A program made the translations under genes and the position numbers. The notes beneath the pieces are model-generated. The model was not told the origin of the DNA and made no database searches. It saw nothing but the letters and a program-made list of their open reading frames with translations. Of a stretch of DNA of 64,000 bases, positions 1-9,207 are shown piece by piece (positions within the stretch are counted from its first letter, which is position 1; every line of letters starts with the position of its first letter). The stretch spans positions 3,410,001 through 3,474,000 of the forward strand of contig NZ_CP183834.1 of assembly GCF_049675895.1 (NCBI RefSeq). Direction: 5' to 3'. The DNA is from Ampullimonas aquatilis. Its GTDB lineage: Bacteria > Pseudomonadota > Gammaproteobacteria > Burkholderiales > Burkholderiaceae_D.

Positions 1-250
1 GCCGTTTTGCTGGTTCTTTTCAGCGCAACTGCGGGCTTTACCCGTGATGACAGATAAGATGCTTGATGTCTGTCCCCAGTATGCGCGGCCAATTTATTTT
101 GAGTTTTCTTTGGCCGAGCGTTCGATTATAACAAAACCAGTCATAAGAAAACCGAATAGCTCTGTTTCCAGGAAGAACGAACCCGGAATTGTTCCTATTT
201 GCCTATTTTTACAGCAAGATTTAATCCCGCCAATTAACGAAATTAATTTC
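1..250. other. Left-edge non-coding region upstream of tyrS
   Basis: No gene can be supported here. An open frame on the plus strand runs from position 44 into tyrS, but its 69 extra residues do not resemble the family. On the minus strand an open frame leaves the window at position 1; it has no ATG inside the window, so a divergent gene starting here is possible but unsupported. A TATAAC-like hexamer at about 127-132 could be part of the tyrS promoter; no convincing -35 box is correctly spaced. Confidence 0.4.
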
Positions 251-1507
251 ATGAACGACGCCGCTTTAACGCCTTCACCAACTACTGCTGCCCCGACTAT
301 CTATTCCCAATCCGTTCAGGATGCACTGGCCATTGTCAAACGCGGCGCCGAAGAATTGCTGATCGAAGCCGAATTTGCCCAAAAACTTGCCCAAAGTGAA
401 ACCAGTGGCAAGTCATTGCGCATCAAGTTGGGGCTCGACCCAACCGCGCCCGACATTCATGTGGGTCACACCGTGGTGCTCAATAAGTTGCGGCAATTGC
501 AAGACCTCGGCCATACCGTGATCTTTTTGATTGGTGACTTCACCAGCATGATTGGCGACCCGACCGGACGCAACTCGACTCGCCCCCCATTAACGCGCGA
601 GCAGATTGAAGAAAACGCTAAAACCTATCGGACCCAGGCATTCAAGATTTTGGACGCCGACAAAACCGAGCTACGTTTTAATTCTGAATGGTGCACACCG
701 CTGGGCAGTGAAGGCTTGATCAAACTAGCTTCGCGCTATACCGTGGCGCGCATTCTGGAGCGTGACGACTTCACCAAGCGCTTTGAATCAGGTGTGCCGA
801 TCTCCCTGCACGAGTTCTTGTATCCGCTCATGCAGGGCTATGACTCGGTGGCGCTGCAGTCCGATCTGGAATTGGGTGGCACCGACCAAAAATTCAACTT
901 GCTGGTTGGCCGTGAATTGCAAAAGCAATATGGCCAGTCCCAACAGTGCATTTTGACGATGCCCTTGCTGGAAGGTTTGGATGGTGTGGAAAAAATGTCC
1001 AAGTCCAAAGGCAATTACATTGGTATCAATGAAGCACCGGGTGACATGTTTGGCAAGCTGATGAGCGTCTCGGACGAGCTGATGTGGCGCTACTATGATC
1101 TACTGTCCTTTCGGACTCTGGCCGACATCGCGGGCTTTAAGGCAGAGTGCGCGGGTGGTCGCAATCCGCGTGATATCAAGGTTTTGCTCGCGCAAGAAAT
1201 CGTGGCACGTTTTCATAGTCAGGCCGATGCCGAAAAGGCCCTGGCTGACTTTAACGATCGCGCCAAAGGCGGCATTCCCGATGACATTCCAGAAGTGTTA
1301 CTGGCTGGCGCACCGCTGGCCATTGGTGCACTGCTCAAGCAAGCCGGACTGGTCCCATCCACCTCGGAAGCGACACGCAATATCGAGCAGGGTGGCGTCA
1401 AGATTGATGGCACCAAAATCAGTGACAAGGGTCTCAAAGTGGCGGCGGGCAATTATGTGATTCAGGTAGGCAAACGCAAATTTGCTCGTGTATGCTTGAC
1501 AGCATAA
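251..1507 (+). CDS. tyrS: Tyrosyl-tRNA synthetase
   Basis: This enzyme charges tRNA-Tyr with tyrosine in the cytoplasm. The 418-residue protein has the class I signature HVGH at residues 70-73 and KMSKS at 248-252, followed by a C-terminal S4-type RNA-binding domain. The KMSKS form rather than KFGKT places it in the TyrZ-like branch of bacterial TyrRS. I chose the ATG at 251 because the open frame upstream encodes 69 residues of low-complexity sequence with no family resemblance, and 418 residues is close to the usual length. The next gene starts 24 bases downstream on the same strand, so the two may be cotranscribed. Confidence 0.96.
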   Translation: MNDAALTPSPTTAAPTIYSQSVQDALAIVKRGAEELLIEAEFAQKLAQSETSGKSLRIKLGLDPTAPDIHVGHTVVLNKLRQLQDLGHTVIFLIGDFTSMIGDPTGRNSTRPPLTREQIEENAKTYRTQAFKILDADKTELRFNSEWCTPLGSEGLIKLASRYTVARILERDDFTKRFESGVPISLHEFLYPLMQGYDSVALQSDLELGGTDQKFNLLVGRELQKQYGQSQQCILTMPLLEGLDGVEKMSKSKGNYIGINEAPGDMFGKLMSVSDELMWRYYDLLSFRTLADIAGFKAECAGGRNPRDIKVLLAQEIVARFHSQADAEKALADFNDRAKGGIPDDIPEVLLAGAPLAIGALLKQAGLVPSTSEATRNIEQGGVKIDGTKISDKGLKVAAGNYVIQVGKRKFARVCLTA

Positions 1508-1531
1508 TCACACGTCAATCTGGGGAATAAC

Positions 1532-2182
1532 ATGAAGCTCTGGTCAGATAGTTTTGCCGATGGCGCAACCATTCCTGGTGAGTTTGCCTTTTGCGTGATT
1601 GATCTGAAAAATCATATTGCGGTTTCCAGCAATCGCAACCCGCATCTGGCCTGGAGCGACCTTCCCCCAGGCACTCAATCCCTCGCGCTGATCTGTCATG
1701 ACCCGGATGCGCCCTCGCGGCCTGATGGTGTCAATAAGGAAAATCGGGAAATACCCGTCGATCTACCGCGTGCCAACTTTTTTCATTGGGCGCTCTTTAA
1801 CATCAACCCTTCTATCATCGAAATTGCCGCTGGCTCGCACAGCCATAGTGTCATGGCGCATGGCAAGGGTGGCCCGGTGACGCATCAGCAAATGCGCCAC
1901 GGCTTGAATGATTACACCAGCTGGTTTGCCGGTGACCATGATATGGATGGCGATTACTTTGGCTACGACGGCCCCTGCCCACCCTGGAATGATGCACTGG
2001 TCCATCGTTATATTTTCACCCTGTACGCTCTGGATGTTGAACAACTGCAAGTTGAAGACAAATCGACCGGCCCGCAAATTTTGGCTGCTTTAGAAGGTCA
2101 CGTTCTGGGTTCTGCCCAATTCAAAGGGATTTATACACTCAATCCCAGACTCACCCGAAATAATATTCAAGGCCAAAAATAG
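1532..2182 (+). CDS. YbhB/YbcL family (PEBP-like) protein
   Basis: This is a 216-residue member of the phosphatidylethanolamine-binding protein family (bacterial YbhB/YbcL type). Seen directly: the N-terminal segment LWSDSFADGATIPGEF, the DPDAPS ligand-pocket motif and the FFHWALFNI segment, all characteristic of the family. There is no signal peptide, so it is probably cytoplasmic. The biochemical role of bacterial members is poorly defined, although some inhibit kinases or proteases. It follows tyrS closely and is followed by a copy of the dispersed intergenic element. Confidence 0.85.
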   Translation: MKLWSDSFADGATIPGEFAFCVIDLKNHIAVSSNRNPHLAWSDLPPGTQSLALICHDPDAPSRPDGVNKENREIPVDLPRANFFHWALFNINPSIIEIAAGSHSHSVMAHGKGGPVTHQQMRHGLNDYTSWFAGDHDMDGDYFGYDGPCPPWNDALVHRYIFTLYALDVEQLQVEDKSTGPQILAALEGHVLGSAQFKGIYTLNPRLTRNNIQGQK

Positions 2183-2194
2183 CCATACTACAGT

Positions 2195-2268
2195 CCAGTA
2201 CCATGCATATATGATCCATACAGTGCTTATTTATTAAGTAAAAATAAATACTCCCAAGGAGTAACATT
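2195..2268 (+). repeat. Dispersed ~72-bp intergenic element, copy 1
   Basis: This copy has a diverged left box (CCAGTA), the AGTGC core 27 bases further on, and then AAATAC. A compact stem ATACTCC/GGAGTA (loop CAA) forms at the right end. The core-to-right-box distance is 38 bases, as in the other copies. It lies between the PEBP gene and a lipoprotein gene, both on the plus strand. Confidence 0.75.
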
Positions 2269-2418
2269 TTATTTGATAAAGACTTTCTGCCACACGACCC
2301 ATTAATATCAAATTGTTGCTATTTGTTATGTAGCGGCAATAGTTCACGTTCGATCAAATCAACCAACATTAAACTAGCCCCTCCTGATCACAAATATATC
2401 AACTGGAGGATAAAAATA

Positions 2419-3513
2419 ATGAAAGTAGTTCTGATCAAAGGCAGCATGCTGACGTTAACGCTGAGCGCGGCACTGGTATTGACTGCATGTGGCGGCGGTG
2501 GCTCAACAAGCAGCAACGCACAAGCAACTAACAATACCAATACAACATCAACTAACACAGCTCAAAGTACAGCAATAGTAATCAGTAAAGATAGTGCTCA
2601 GCAAATAACCGCCGACTCTGTTCAATCAGGAGATAGTTTGTCCACCTATTCAGATGTGAGCAAAGGATTCGTTGCAGGGGTTCAGGTTGAAACCAATATC
2701 ATTGCAGAAGATCTTAGTAATAATGCCCTGGCAATTCTCTATAAAGCGAATGCATTACCACGGGACAATGTGGCAGTTGGTATAACTAAACCAGCCAGTG
2801 CTCCTTGCACAAATGGTGGCAGTTTGTCTGTTAACCTCAACTATCTCGCAGAATCGGTCATTAGCAAAGGCGATACGCTTAATATTAGCGCGAGCAACTG
2901 TATCGAAAATGGCATAACAATAAATGGTGCATTAAATTTCACGTTTAATAGTGACATCACCAATCCTTCAAGTCTTACCGCAACGGGTATTTGGAAAGCG
3001 AGTATGACCATTGGATTTAGCAACTTTAAAATTGCATCAAGTACCAGAACCTCATTGGCAGATGGCGACCTGAGCATTGCCTTTGATCAGAATGGCAGTA
3101 ACAGCATATTTGCACAAATCACCAATAATCAACTGACTTTGCAAAGAGGACTGACAAGCGATATTGCACAAGGCAAGCCATCACAGGTATTAACACTTAA
3201 TCAAGTCAATCTGAGCATGACGCGTAGTGGTGGCAATTATGTTCGCACTGACAATTACAATGCCAAAGGCAGCTCTGTCAAACTGGGCACTTTTGATTAT
3301 TCAGTCGTAAATCTATTGCCTCTTAAAGGCATAAATGGTTCCTTACCAAGTGAGGGCAAGCTTAAGATTCATAGCGCATCAAAAGGTACCGTTATCGCTA
3401 CAGTTTTAGATAGCAATAATGTGCGGCTAGAGATTGACGCCAATGATGATGGGATTACGGATAGTGATGGCACCAGCATTGTGTCGTGGACTCAGCTGAG
3501 GGCTCTACTGTAA
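2419..3513 (+). CDS. Lipoprotein of unknown function
   Basis: I do not recognise the family of this 364-residue protein. The start at 2419 is supported by a strong ribosome binding site (ctggagga, 2403-2410). The N-terminus is a lipoprotein signal: basic start, hydrophobic core and lipobox LTAC followed by a Gly/Ser/Asn/Thr-rich linker, so an acylated exported protein is expected. The rest is rich in Ser, Asn and Thr with alternating beta-like segments, and two Cys residues that could form a disulfide. Near the C-terminus the sequence DANDDGITDSDG resembles a calcium-binding loop. Base composition is lower in GC than the neighbouring housekeeping genes. Confidence 0.7.
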   Translation: MKVVLIKGSMLTLTLSAALVLTACGGGGSTSSNAQATNNTNTTSTNTAQSTAIVISKDSAQQITADSVQSGDSLSTYSDVSKGFVAGVQVETNIIAEDLSNNALAILYKANALPRDNVAVGITKPASAPCTNGGSLSVNLNYLAESVISKGDTLNISASNCIENGITINGALNFTFNSDITNPSSLTATGIWKASMTIGFSNFKIASSTRTSLADGDLSIAFDQNGSNSIFAQITNNQLTLQRGLTSDIAQGKPSQVLTLNQVNLSMTRSGGNYVRTDNYNAKGSSVKLGTFDYSVVNLLPLKGINGSLPSEGKLKIHSASKGTVIATVLDSNNVRLEIDANDDGITDSDGTSIVSWTQLRALL

Positions 3514-3527
3514 GTCCAACTGTAGCA

Positions 3528-3561
3528 ATAAAAAAGCCGATGCAAACATCGGCTTTTTTAT
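3528..3561. terminator. Bidirectional rho-independent terminator
   Basis: A perfect 12-bp stem (AAAAAGCCGATG / CATCGGCTTTTT) with a 4-base loop is flanked by A- and T-runs. It can terminate both the lipoprotein gene on the plus strand and the carbonic anhydrase gene on the minus strand. Confidence 0.9.
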
Positions 3562-3580
3562 TGAAAATTTCAATACAACG

Positions 3581-4288
3581 TCAAATCAATGGCTGTTGCG
3601 ATCGGCTGATTGTCGCGACCGCCTGATCATAATGTTCCGGCATATCTTGCCGACCGCTGATGGTGAGGCCCAGATCGCGCAACAAGCCATCTTTCAGGCC
3701 ATACACCCAGGCATGTACCGACAGCTCCTGCCCCTTGTCCCAGGCATCCAGCACGATGGTGGTTTCACACACATTCATGACCTGCTCAATGGCATTGAGC
3801 TCACACAGACGATCAGCCCGCTCGTCATCATTGAGCACACTGCCAAGATAACGACTGTGTTTGGTTTGCACATCCTGCACATGACGCAGCCAGTTGTCGG
3901 CCAGGCCAATCCTTTGCCGTCTTAACGCCGTACGGACACCCGCGCAACCATAATGCCCCACCACCATGATATGTTTGACCTTGAGCATTTCCACCGCAAA
4001 CTGCAAGACGGACAGACAGTTGAGGTCGGTATGCACCACCACATTGGCGATATTACGATGAACAAACAACTCACCCGGCAACAGGCCGGTGATTTCATTG
4101 GCATGCACCCGACTGTCGGAACAACCAATCCAGAGATATTCTGGACTCTGCTGTTCAGCCAGTCGGCTAAAAAATCCTGGGTCTTCCTGCTGGACGTGTT
4201 TGACCCAATTGCGGTTGTTTTCAAATAGTTCAGGCAGTCGACGACTGGTCTGCGTTTTGATCTTGGCATACGACATAGGCTGTGGCAT
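3581..4288 (-). CDS. can: Beta-class carbonic anhydrase
   Basis: This enzyme interconverts CO2 and bicarbonate. The 235-residue protein has the beta-class zinc site: Cys56 in CSDSRV, His112 and Cys115 in GHYGCAG. The Asp58/Arg60 dyad is present. Length and motifs match the cytoplasmic Can type. It starts 5 bases after the aceK stop on the same strand, so the two are very likely cotranscribed. This pairing fits bicarbonate supply for anaplerosis during growth on C2 compounds, but that link is inference. Confidence 0.93.
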   Translation of the reverse strand: MPQPMSYAKIKTQTSRRLPELFENNRNWVKHVQQEDPGFFSRLAEQQSPEYLWIGCSDSRVHANEITGLLPGELFVHRNIANVVVHTDLNCLSVLQFAVEMLKVKHIMVVGHYGCAGVRTALRRQRIGLADNWLRHVQDVQTKHSRYLGSVLNDDERADRLCELNAIEQVMNVCETTIVLDAWDKGQELSVHAWVYGLKDGLLRDLGLTISGRQDMPEHYDQAVATISRSQQPLI

Positions 4289-4293
4289 TCCTG

Positions 4294-6102
4294 TTAGACG
4301 TTTTCTGAAGTATTGGTACTATAACGGTTCTTGAAGCGCAGTGATTGCGGATAGGGAAACACATCATGGACATAACCGGCCTTGATATTGTCCTTATGGC
4401 TTTGCCAGAATTTGGCTTCCAGCAAGTCGGCATGATGTTTCAGAAACGCTTCGCGAACGCGCAGATCACCGAGCAGGAATGTACCAAAGGTTTCTGGAAA
4501 GACATCATGTGGTCCGACCGAGTACCAAGGCTCGGAAGACATCTCATCTTCCTCGTTACGCGCTTCGGGCACTTTACGAAAATTGCAGTCAGTAATGTAC
4601 TCGATCTCGTCATAATCATAAAAAACCACGCGCCCACCGCGGGTTACACCAAAATTTTTCCAAAGCATGTCGCCCGGAAAAATATTGGCCGCCACCAAGT
4701 CTTTAATGGCATGACCGTATTCCACCACACCATGTTCCAACTGCTCTTGCGTACCCTGCGTCAGATAAATATTGAGTGGCGTCATACGCCGCTCAATATA
4801 CAAATGTTTAATGATGATATTTTCGCCATCATCTTCTATCTGTGAAGGGGCCATCAATTTGAGTTCGGTGATCAGTGCCTCGGACAATCGCGATTTTGAG
4901 AAAGCCACTTGCGAGTATTCCCAGGTATCCGCCATGCGTCCCACGCGATCATGCTGTTTGACCAGACGATACTTGGACATGATCAACTCACGGCTAGTCT
5001 CTTTGGGCGGCGGAAAGTTGTCCTTGATGAGCTTGAATACATAATTGAATGAAGGTAGCGCAAACACCAGCATGACCAGTCCCTTGATACCCGGCGCAAT
5101 ATCAAACTTGTCCGACGAATGACCGAGGTGATACAGCAAATCACGGTAGAACAAGGTCTTACCCTGCTTTTGCAGACCGAGCATGGAGTAGATTTCCGCG
5201 CGTGGCTTGCTTGGCATCATGTTACGAATGAACTGTACATAGGCCGATGGAATGGTCATGTCAACCATGAAATAGGCACGCGCAAACGAAAACAGCAATT
5301 GCACCTGATCGCGTCGCAACAGCACCGTATCCAGACGCAGCTTATTGGTTTTATAACTCCACATGATCGGGATCACCATCGGATAATCATTGCCGCCGTT
5401 GATAATTCGCGCCACAACATAGGCCGCTTTATTGCGATAGAACAGCGACGATAAAACCTGAATCTGAAAGTTGGGCTCAATGCGGGTCAGCCAGACTTCT
5501 TCCTTGATGGCGCGCACGACAAATTCAGTGTCACGCGTCAGGTCTTCATACTGGGCATTGAGCTGAAAATTGTGAATGATGCGCTCAATGGCATTGATGA
5601 GACTTTCTTCAAGATTGTCCAACGTTGTGCCTTCCACCAGATAGTAAGCGCGAAAGGTAGGGGTGAGTGCTTGCTCCGTGTTTTCCAGATATTCGGTTGA
5701 AACCGCCGAGCGCACGAAGATGAAATCATTATTGAAATAATTCCGGTGCAATATCTTGGTAATGACGGTATTGAAAAAAGTTTCGGCCAGCTCAGGCTGC
5801 AGATGGTTGGTCAACAAACCGATGTAATGCAGCTTGACCTCTTGCAGCACGTCATCGGTCAATTCTTCGGGCACATATTCGTTGTCGATGATATCGACGG
5901 TTTCATGCACACGAATATCGTAATAATCAATCCGTTCACGCGCGGTTTGCTGCAACTCCAACCAGGCTTGCTGCTCAAAACATTGTTTGGCGCGGGCACT
6001 GATTTCACTGAATAAGCGGTAGTGGCGGTTAAACCCTTCAAGAATCGTGTGGGCAATATCAAAAGCAATCTGCGAAGACAACAGTTTGGGGAAAGCCTGC
6101 AT
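4294..6102 (-). CDS. aceK: Isocitrate dehydrogenase kinase/phosphatase
   Basis: AceK phosphorylates and dephosphorylates isocitrate dehydrogenase, which controls carbon flow into the glyoxylate shunt. The 602-residue protein is full length for the family. It shows the characteristic regulatory N-terminal half and the kinase ATP-binding segment GLQKQGKTLFYRD, with the Gly-Lys at about 314-315. Further downstream is the conserved GVTRGGRVVFYDYDEIEY segment, which carries kinase-type metal-binding residues. aceA and aceB are not in the window. It leads an operon with the carbonic anhydrase gene and is divergent from the MBL-fold gene at 6214. Confidence 0.95.
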   Translation of the reverse strand: MQAFPKLLSSQIAFDIAHTILEGFNRHYRLFSEISARAKQCFEQQAWLELQQTARERIDYYDIRVHETVDIIDNEYVPEELTDDVLQEVKLHYIGLLTNHLQPELAETFFNTVITKILHRNYFNNDFIFVRSAVSTEYLENTEQALTPTFRAYYLVEGTTLDNLEESLINAIERIIHNFQLNAQYEDLTRDTEFVVRAIKEEVWLTRIEPNFQIQVLSSLFYRNKAAYVVARIINGGNDYPMVIPIMWSYKTNKLRLDTVLLRRDQVQLLFSFARAYFMVDMTIPSAYVQFIRNMMPSKPRAEIYSMLGLQKQGKTLFYRDLLYHLGHSSDKFDIAPGIKGLVMLVFALPSFNYVFKLIKDNFPPPKETSRELIMSKYRLVKQHDRVGRMADTWEYSQVAFSKSRLSEALITELKLMAPSQIEDDGENIIIKHLYIERRMTPLNIYLTQGTQEQLEHGVVEYGHAIKDLVAANIFPGDMLWKNFGVTRGGRVVFYDYDEIEYITDCNFRKVPEARNEEDEMSSEPWYSVGPHDVFPETFGTFLLGDLRVREAFLKHHADLLEAKFWQSHKDNIKAGYVHDVFPYPQSLRFKNRYSTNTSENV

Positions 6103-6213
6103 GACGGTCGGATGTAATAAATAAAGACGCTATTATCGTCGTTAATTGCCTCGCACCAGCAAGTCACTGACGTTTAACGCATAATATTTGCTCACGTTCA
6201 AAAGGTTGTTTGC

Positions 6214-7329
6214 ATGGAAACCCGTTCTGATAGTTTGCTTTACCCCGCCATTGATAGCCCCGCTCCCGGCAAAAAAGTGGCAGTGGCACCTGGTGTGTTC
6301 TGGCTCACCATGCCTTTGCCGTTTGCACTCAATCACATCAATCTCTGGCTGCTGCGCGACCAGTTACCTGACCGTAATGGCTGGACCGATGGTTGGACAA
6401 TCATTGATTGCGGCATCACCAGTGAGATCACCCAAGCACTCTGGGAACAGATTTTTGACAATGAGCTGGATGGCTTGCCGGTATTGCGTGTCATCGTCAC
6501 CCATTTTCACCCAGACCACCTCGGCCTGGCCTGGTGGCTCACCCAGGGTGGGCAGAAGCAACGCTGGCAGGTGGATTTATGGATGTCGCAAACCGAATAT
6601 CTGATGGGGCATCTGCTCAGCAGTGGCGGTGGTCACGTCAGGCAAGGCGGGCATGACGGCTCCAATGGCAATATGACGGCCACCGCCGCACCCAGCTTTT
6701 ATGCACAACAGGGCATCGTTGATCCCAACGTGCTGGCGCAATTGCGCGAGCGCAAAACCTATTACCCGCGGCTGGTGCCGCAAGTGCCAACGTCGTATGT
6801 GCGGATACGCCGTGATCAAAATATCCGAATTGGTGAACGTGATTGGCAGGTCATCGGTGGTGAAGGGCATTGCCCCGAACATTGCGCCCTGCTTTGCACC
6901 GATCTGCAAGTCATGATTTCCGGTGATATGGTGTTGCCTAAAATTTCGACCAATGTCAGCGTGCAGGAAATTGAGCCGACCGGCAATCCGCTCAGACAGT
7001 TTCTGGATTCATTGCAAAGTTATCTGGCGCTGGATGATGGTTTACTGATCTTGCCTTCGCATGGCAAACCTTTTTATGGACTGCATGCACGCATCGCCCA
7101 GTTGCAGCAGCATCATCAGGCACGCCTGCAAGAAGTACTGGATGCCTGCACCACCCAGGCAGGGAGTGCGATGGACATGCTGACCGTGATGTTCAAGCGA
7201 CCACTGGATCTGCATCAACTCACCTTTGCCCTGGGCGAGTCACTGGCGCATCTCAACTATCTTTGGCAGGAAGGCAAGTTGTCACGTCAACAAAATGAAC
7301 AGGGCGTTTACCTGTTTGCCGCGCCCTGA
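6214..7329 (+). CDS. MBL-fold metallo-hydrolase
   Basis: This is a 371-residue metallo-beta-lactamase-fold enzyme. The metal motif HFHPDH lies at residues 97-102. A second metal ligand region is in GHCPEH, the bridging Asp is in SGDMVLP, and the terminal His is in LPSHGKP. The C-terminal ~80 residues resemble the winged-helix tail of LACTB2-type hydrolases. No signal peptide is seen, so it is cytoplasmic, with thioesters or other hydrolysable metabolites as possible substrates. The exact substrate cannot be told. It is divergent from aceK (111 bases between start codons). Confidence 0.85.
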   Translation: METRSDSLLYPAIDSPAPGKKVAVAPGVFWLTMPLPFALNHINLWLLRDQLPDRNGWTDGWTIIDCGITSEITQALWEQIFDNELDGLPVLRVIVTHFHPDHLGLAWWLTQGGQKQRWQVDLWMSQTEYLMGHLLSSGGGHVRQGGHDGSNGNMTATAAPSFYAQQGIVDPNVLAQLRERKTYYPRLVPQVPTSYVRIRRDQNIRIGERDWQVIGGEGHCPEHCALLCTDLQVMISGDMVLPKISTNVSVQEIEPTGNPLRQFLDSLQSYLALDDGLLILPSHGKPFYGLHARIAQLQQHHQARLQEVLDACTTQAGSAMDMLTVMFKRPLDLHQLTFALGESLAHLNYLWQEGKLSRQQNEQGVYLFAAP

Positions 7330-7356
7330 TGAGCAGGGCGTAAAGATTGGCAGCAT

Positions 7357-7430
7357 CAATATACTCTTGCGGTGTATTTATTTTCAACCAATAAAAACGC
7401 ACTTGACAAGACAATATTAACGGGTACTCC
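7357..7430 (-). repeat. Dispersed ~72-bp intergenic element, copy 2
   Basis: Read on the minus strand it begins GGAGTACC, has the AGTGC core 27 bases later, then AAATAC, and AGTATATT 38 bases after the core. It lies between the convergent 3' ends of the MBL-fold gene and dsbA. Confidence 0.85.
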
Positions 7431-7512
7431 AGCCAATTTGGTATTGACTGGGCATTTTGGAATATAAAAGACTGGGGCAAAATTCACCTCGGTTAAATCC
7501 AGGCAAATATCC

Positions 7513-7543
7513 GACGGTTTATCAGTCAAGCTGACAAACCGTC
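7513..7543. terminator. Hairpin between convergent genes, possible terminator
   Basis: A 13-base stem with one mismatch (GACGGTTTaTCAG / CTGAcAAACCGTC) surrounds a 5-base loop between the MBL-fold gene and dsbA. Neither side has a good T-run, so it may act as an mRNA 3' stabiliser or a weak terminator. Confidence 0.5.
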
Positions 7544-7577
7544 GCCACCAACCAAACGAAGCGACCAAGCGAGTCGT

Positions 7578-8228
7578 TTATTTGGCTTTGCCGTTACCGC
7601 GTGCCAGCTTGACCAGGTTATCCGTCACGATCAACAGATTGTCGTTATTGCCCGTCATGGAGGCAGAGGTCGTGAAGCGGCCGTCCACGGCCATCATCGG
7701 CACGCCATCTACCGCATAGTTGGCAGTCAGTTGACGGGCGCGCTGTACCTTGCTTTGCACCGAGAAGGAGTTATACGTCTCGATGAATTTTTTCTTGTCG
7801 AGGCCATTTTTCTCGGCAAACTCGGCCTGCTGATCCAGATTGATCAGATTGTTCTTGTCCACATGAATGGCATGAAACACCTTGGCATGTAACTCTTCCA
7901 GTTTGCCCATGGCTTCCAGCGTGTAATACAGACGCTGATGCGGCACAAAATCATCACGAAACGCCACCGGAATCCGCTTGAATACGACATCGCCGGGCAG
8001 CTTTTTAACCCAGGCTTCCAGCGCTGGCTCCAGCGCATTGCAATGCGGACAGCCGTACCAGAAAAACTCGGTCACCTCGACCTTGCCAGTGCTGTCCGTT
8101 GCCTGGGGTTTGGATAAGGTGGCGTAGTCAGTACCATTGACTGGTGCTGCCGGTGAAGCCTGTGCCACACCGTGGGCCAGCAGGGAAAAACTCAATGAAG
8201 CCAGCAAGGAAAGCAGTATCTTGTTCAT
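7578..8228 (-). CDS. dsbA: Periplasmic thiol:disulfide interchange protein DsbA
   Basis: DsbA introduces disulfide bonds into exported proteins. The 216-residue precursor has a Sec signal peptide (residues 1 to about 25, ending near AQA-S). The catalytic CPHC is at residues 60-63 inside FFWYGCPHCN, and the cis-proline loop is GVPMMAVDG. It lies downstream of argS and the SPOR gene on the same strand, an arrangement common in betaproteobacteria. A gap of 160 bases separates it from the SPOR gene. Confidence 0.93.
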   Translation of the reverse strand: MNKILLSLLASLSFSLLAHGVAQASPAAPVNGTDYATLSKPQATDSTGKVEVTEFFWYGCPHCNALEPALEAWVKKLPGDVVFKRIPVAFRDDFVPHQRLYYTLEAMGKLEELHAKVFHAIHVDKNNLINLDQQAEFAEKNGLDKKKFIETYNSFSVQSKVQRARQLTANYAVDGVPMMAVDGRFTTSASMTGNNDNLLIVTDNLVKLARGNGKAK

Positions 8229-8388
8229 ATTCGCTCAATAAAGTCATTCAAAAAATTGTCGGGCCACCCAGGCCCGACATTGTTCACTACGACTGTGACA
8301 ACCAATCGGACGTTCCCGCCCTCACTACAAAATTATCAACAACGTGGATTCCGTCACCTTTTACACCCGATACATCCAGCTTGATGGA

Positions 8389-9207
8389 TCAGGGCTTGGG
8401 CATCCGCACCACCGACGCTTCGATTTCATTTTCAGTCAATTTGGCACGCACCCGGTTCATGTCATCCAGGCGACCATATGGACCCACTCGCACCCGATAT
8501 ACCGGTGCACCACCGACATCACGCTCCACAATCTTGCCATCAAAACCCAGCAATGCCAGTCGTCCCTTCTGGGTTTCTGCATCGGTCTTATCCTTAAACG
8601 CACCAGCCTGCAGAAAGTAAACGTAGGGATCATTGTCGCGCTGGTAATCGGCGGTGCCTGCCACCGGTGCTGCGGCAGTGGTGGCGCCTGCTGCTGACGC
8701 CGCTTTATCAGAGCCAGTTTTATCGGTTGTCACCGCTTTATCCTTGGGTGCAGGTGCTGCAACCGGTGGCGTAGGCTTATCCTTGTCACGTACCTTGGCA
8801 ATCAGCTCATCCAGGGTTTGTTCTGGTGTCGACTTGTCCTCCACAGGTGCCTTGCCTGCCACGGGCGGCACCGCATTGGGTGCTGGCGCAATACCGGGTG
8901 GCAAAGCTGGCACAGCCTGTCCTGGTTTGACAGGATGACTACCATACATGGGCTTATTGGGATCGGGCAGCGGCTCATTACTATTCAAAGGTTTATCCGC
9001 CGGACGTGAAGGTGCCTTATTGAGAAACGGCACCGGTGCCTTGGTGATATAGAGCGCCAACAAGGCAGCCATCCCCACCCCCAGAATCAAACCGATGATG
9101 ATGCCGACAAAAGTGCCACCCCACTGCCGCTGCCAACGCCGGGCAGCGACTGGGCTTGAGTTGAATGCTTGAATCAATGGCTTGCTAAAGAATGGTTTGG
9201 TCATCAT
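8389..9207 (-). CDS. SPOR-domain cell-division protein (FtsN-like)
   Basis: This 272-residue membrane-anchored protein has a short basic cytoplasmic N-terminus, one transmembrane helix (about residues 33-55, rich in Gly/Ile/Leu) and a long Pro/Ala/Lys-rich periplasmic linker. A C-terminal SPOR domain (about residues 190-270) is expected to bind denuded septal peptidoglycan. This layout matches FtsN-like proteins. Start choice: GTG at 9210, ATG at 9207 and ATG at 9204 are all in frame. The ATG at 9207 overlaps the argS stop as TGATG, which suggests translational coupling. Confidence 0.85.
   Translation of the reverse strand: MMTKPFFSKPLIQAFNSSPVAARRWQRQWGGTFVGIIIGLILGVGMAALLALYITKAPVPFLNKAPSRPADKPLNSNEPLPDPNKPMYGSHPVKPGQAVPALPPGIAPAPNAVPPVAGKAPVEDKSTPEQTLDELIAKVRDKDKPTPPVAAPAPKDKAVTTDKTGSDKAASAAGATTAAAPVAGTADYQRDNDPYVYFLQAGAFKDKTDAETQKGRLALLGFDGKIVERDVGGAPVYRVRVGPYGRLDDMNRVRAKLTENEIEASVVRMPKP

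Noticed and set aside
44..250. N-terminal extension of tyrS from position 44
   Set aside because: The 69 extra residues do not resemble TyrRS, and ATG 251 gives the usual length.
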